This document shows positions 63,163 through 64,000 of a DNA stretch of 64,000 nt, piece by piece. A model generated the notes under the pieces. That model saw nothing but the letters and a program-made list of their open reading frames with translations. It did no database searches and was not told the DNA's origin. The translations under genes and the position numbers were made by a program. Each line of letters begins with the position of its first letter. Position 1 is the first letter of the stretch. The DNA lies in the NCBI GenBank assembly GCA_023387695.1, contig JAEWHT010000452.1, positions 14,879 to 78,878 of the forward strand, in the 5' to 3' direction. Source of the stretch: Pseudomonadota bacterium. GTDB taxonomy: Bacteria > Pseudomonadota > Alphaproteobacteria > Rhizobiales > Xanthobacteraceae.

Positions 63163-64000
63163 TCAGTGAACGAGCGGGTTGGAAAATCCGGCCGCGAGCT
63201 TGACGAGGTCGGCCTGACGCGAGACGCCCGTCTTGGCGAACACGCGATGCAGATGTGTCTTCACAGTCGTCTCGGCAATTCCGAGCGCAGTGGCCGTCTC
63301 CGGAACACCACCGACCTCGACGATCGACAGGAATACACGCAGCTCGGCCGGCGTCAGATCGAACGTCCGCGCAATCAGCTCGCCATAGGATTGCCCACCG
63401 AGCGAAACCTTGCGCAACAGCAGCGCGCCGACGGCATCGGACGACCGCTCACTGCTGTTACGCAGCACCGACGACAGCGGCAGGATATGCGCGACGTAGC
63501 GTTCGCCCCTCGCTGACAGCAGCGGGATCGCATGGCTACCCGCGGCAAGCGAGGCAGCATCGCCGCGGGCCGCAAAGGCCTCGCGCAGCGTCTGATTGGC
63601 CTCCGTGTTGCAGGTCATGAGTTGCCCGGCAACAGTACGAACCACGTCGTCCGCTTCAAGCAGCGCGTAGCCGCTCGCATTGGCGTGTACCAACTGACAA
63701 TTGGCATTGAGCAGGAAGATCCCAGACGACAGATTGTCGAGGACATCGGCAAGCGCGGTCGCCAGCGTCAGCTTCGAGTTGATGGCGCGGTTGACGAGCA
63801 GCGCGCGGCTGGCATGCGGGACAATCAGCGACAGCCGGTGCTTCATCCCGGCGTCAACCATGCGCCTCCCCGACAACACGGTCATCATCACCGGGCAGTT
63901 CGCGTTCGACTTCTCGAGCACGACATTGGCCGCGTCGCTACAGCCCTGCGGACGCATCCATTCCTGATAGAAGCGCCCACGGCGATATTCGTCGAAATTG
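63163..64000 (-). CDS. LuxR-family transcriptional regulator, 5' end beyond the window
   Basis: The frame is open to the right edge: codons before the ATG at 63957 continue NFDEYRRGRFYQEWMRPQG, which is protein-like, so the gene starts outside the window. At least 278 residues are seen. The C-terminal helix-turn-helix is clear (FDLTPAELRVFLSIVEVGGV, ALGIAETTVKTHLHRVFAKTG, RQADLVKL). The N-terminal part resembles a PAS-like sensor (FLLNANCQLVHANASGYAL). Its target is unknown. Confidence 0.88.
   Translation of the reverse strand, partial: NFDEYRRGRFYQEWMRPQGCSDAANVVLEKSNANCPVMMTVLSGRRMVDAGMKHRLSLIVPHASRALLVNRAINSKLTLATALADVLDNLSSGIFLLNANCQLVHANASGYALLEADDVVRTVAGQLMTCNTEANQTLREAFAARGDAASLAAGSHAIPLLSARGERYVAHILPLSSVLRNSSERSSDAVGALLLRKVSLGGQSYGELIARTFDLTPAELRVFLSIVEVGGVPETATALGIAETTVKTHLHRVFAKTGVSRQADLVKLAAGFSNPLVH

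Overview
The window looks like a stretch of core chromosome from a slow-growing alphaproteobacterium of the Bradyrhizobium group. The support is indirect: high GC, several dispersed palindromic repeats of a type common in that group, ICE-like iron-control (Irr-type) boxes in front of TonB receptors, many acid-sugar and CoA-thioester catabolic genes, and small proteins with a familiar Bradyrhizobium look. I see no rRNA, CRISPR array, insertion sequence, prophage or integrase. One tRNA is present (Gln, anticodon CTG, minus strand near 54.9 kb).

Layout. 0-2.8 kb: a small HdeA-like periplasmic protein, a DUF900 alpha/beta hydrolase and two small unknowns. 2.9-13.7 kb: a GlcD-type FAD oxidase; a carboxyltransferase/IclR/BCCP locus; a glutaminase-STAS-cNMP-binding fusion; a MazG-like protein; a carboxymuconolactone-decarboxylase-like protein; a 33-residue membrane peptide; and an operon of CoA-transferase, thiolase-like protein and DUF35 Zn-ribbon protein in which the thiolase lacks its nucleophilic Cys. 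13.8-15.0 kb: a normal thiolase.

15.1-28.6 kb is a sugar or sugar-acid module. A minus-strand operon encodes a CUT1 ABC importer, a DenD-like dehydrogenase, a PfkB (KDG-kinase-like) kinase and a KDPG aldolase. A divergent arm encodes a LacI regulator, an IlvD/Edd-type sugar-acid dehydratase, two SDR dehydrogenases, a Tat-exported serine hydrolase and a GFA protein. Three matching 14-bp sites flank the lacI gene and probably join both arms into one regulon. 28.6-31.8 kb: EamA exporter with divergent LysR, an M50 protease and a tail-anchored small protein.

31.8-40.5 kb is an iron-uptake module: TonB, ExbD, ExbB, a PiuC-type dioxygenase and a TonB-dependent siderophore receptor in one operon headed by three tandem ICE-like boxes, followed upstream by a second paralogous receptor with its own ICE-like box and terminator. 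40.8-45.8 kb: an RND efflux adaptor and pump followed by an IalB-family protein. 45.8-48.9 kb: an arylsulfatase divergent from a TetR regulator. 48.8-53.5 kb: a complete Liv-type (HAAT) ABC operon.

53.7-60.6 kb: a GST, a DUF1428 protein, tRNA-Gln, then an acid-sugar operon (DapA-family aldolase, DUF1537 kinase, PdxA2-type dehydrogenase, Fe-ADH) divergent from an IclR regulator, with a perfect TGTTCG-N5-CGAACA operator between them. 60.4-64 kb: a 67-residue unknown, an RNase-Z-like MBL hydrolase, a TauE/SafE permease, two small overlapping unknowns and a LuxR regulator that runs off the right edge. Many start codons were moved inward from the longest reading frame on the basis of Shine-Dalgarno sequences, signal peptides and family N-termini.
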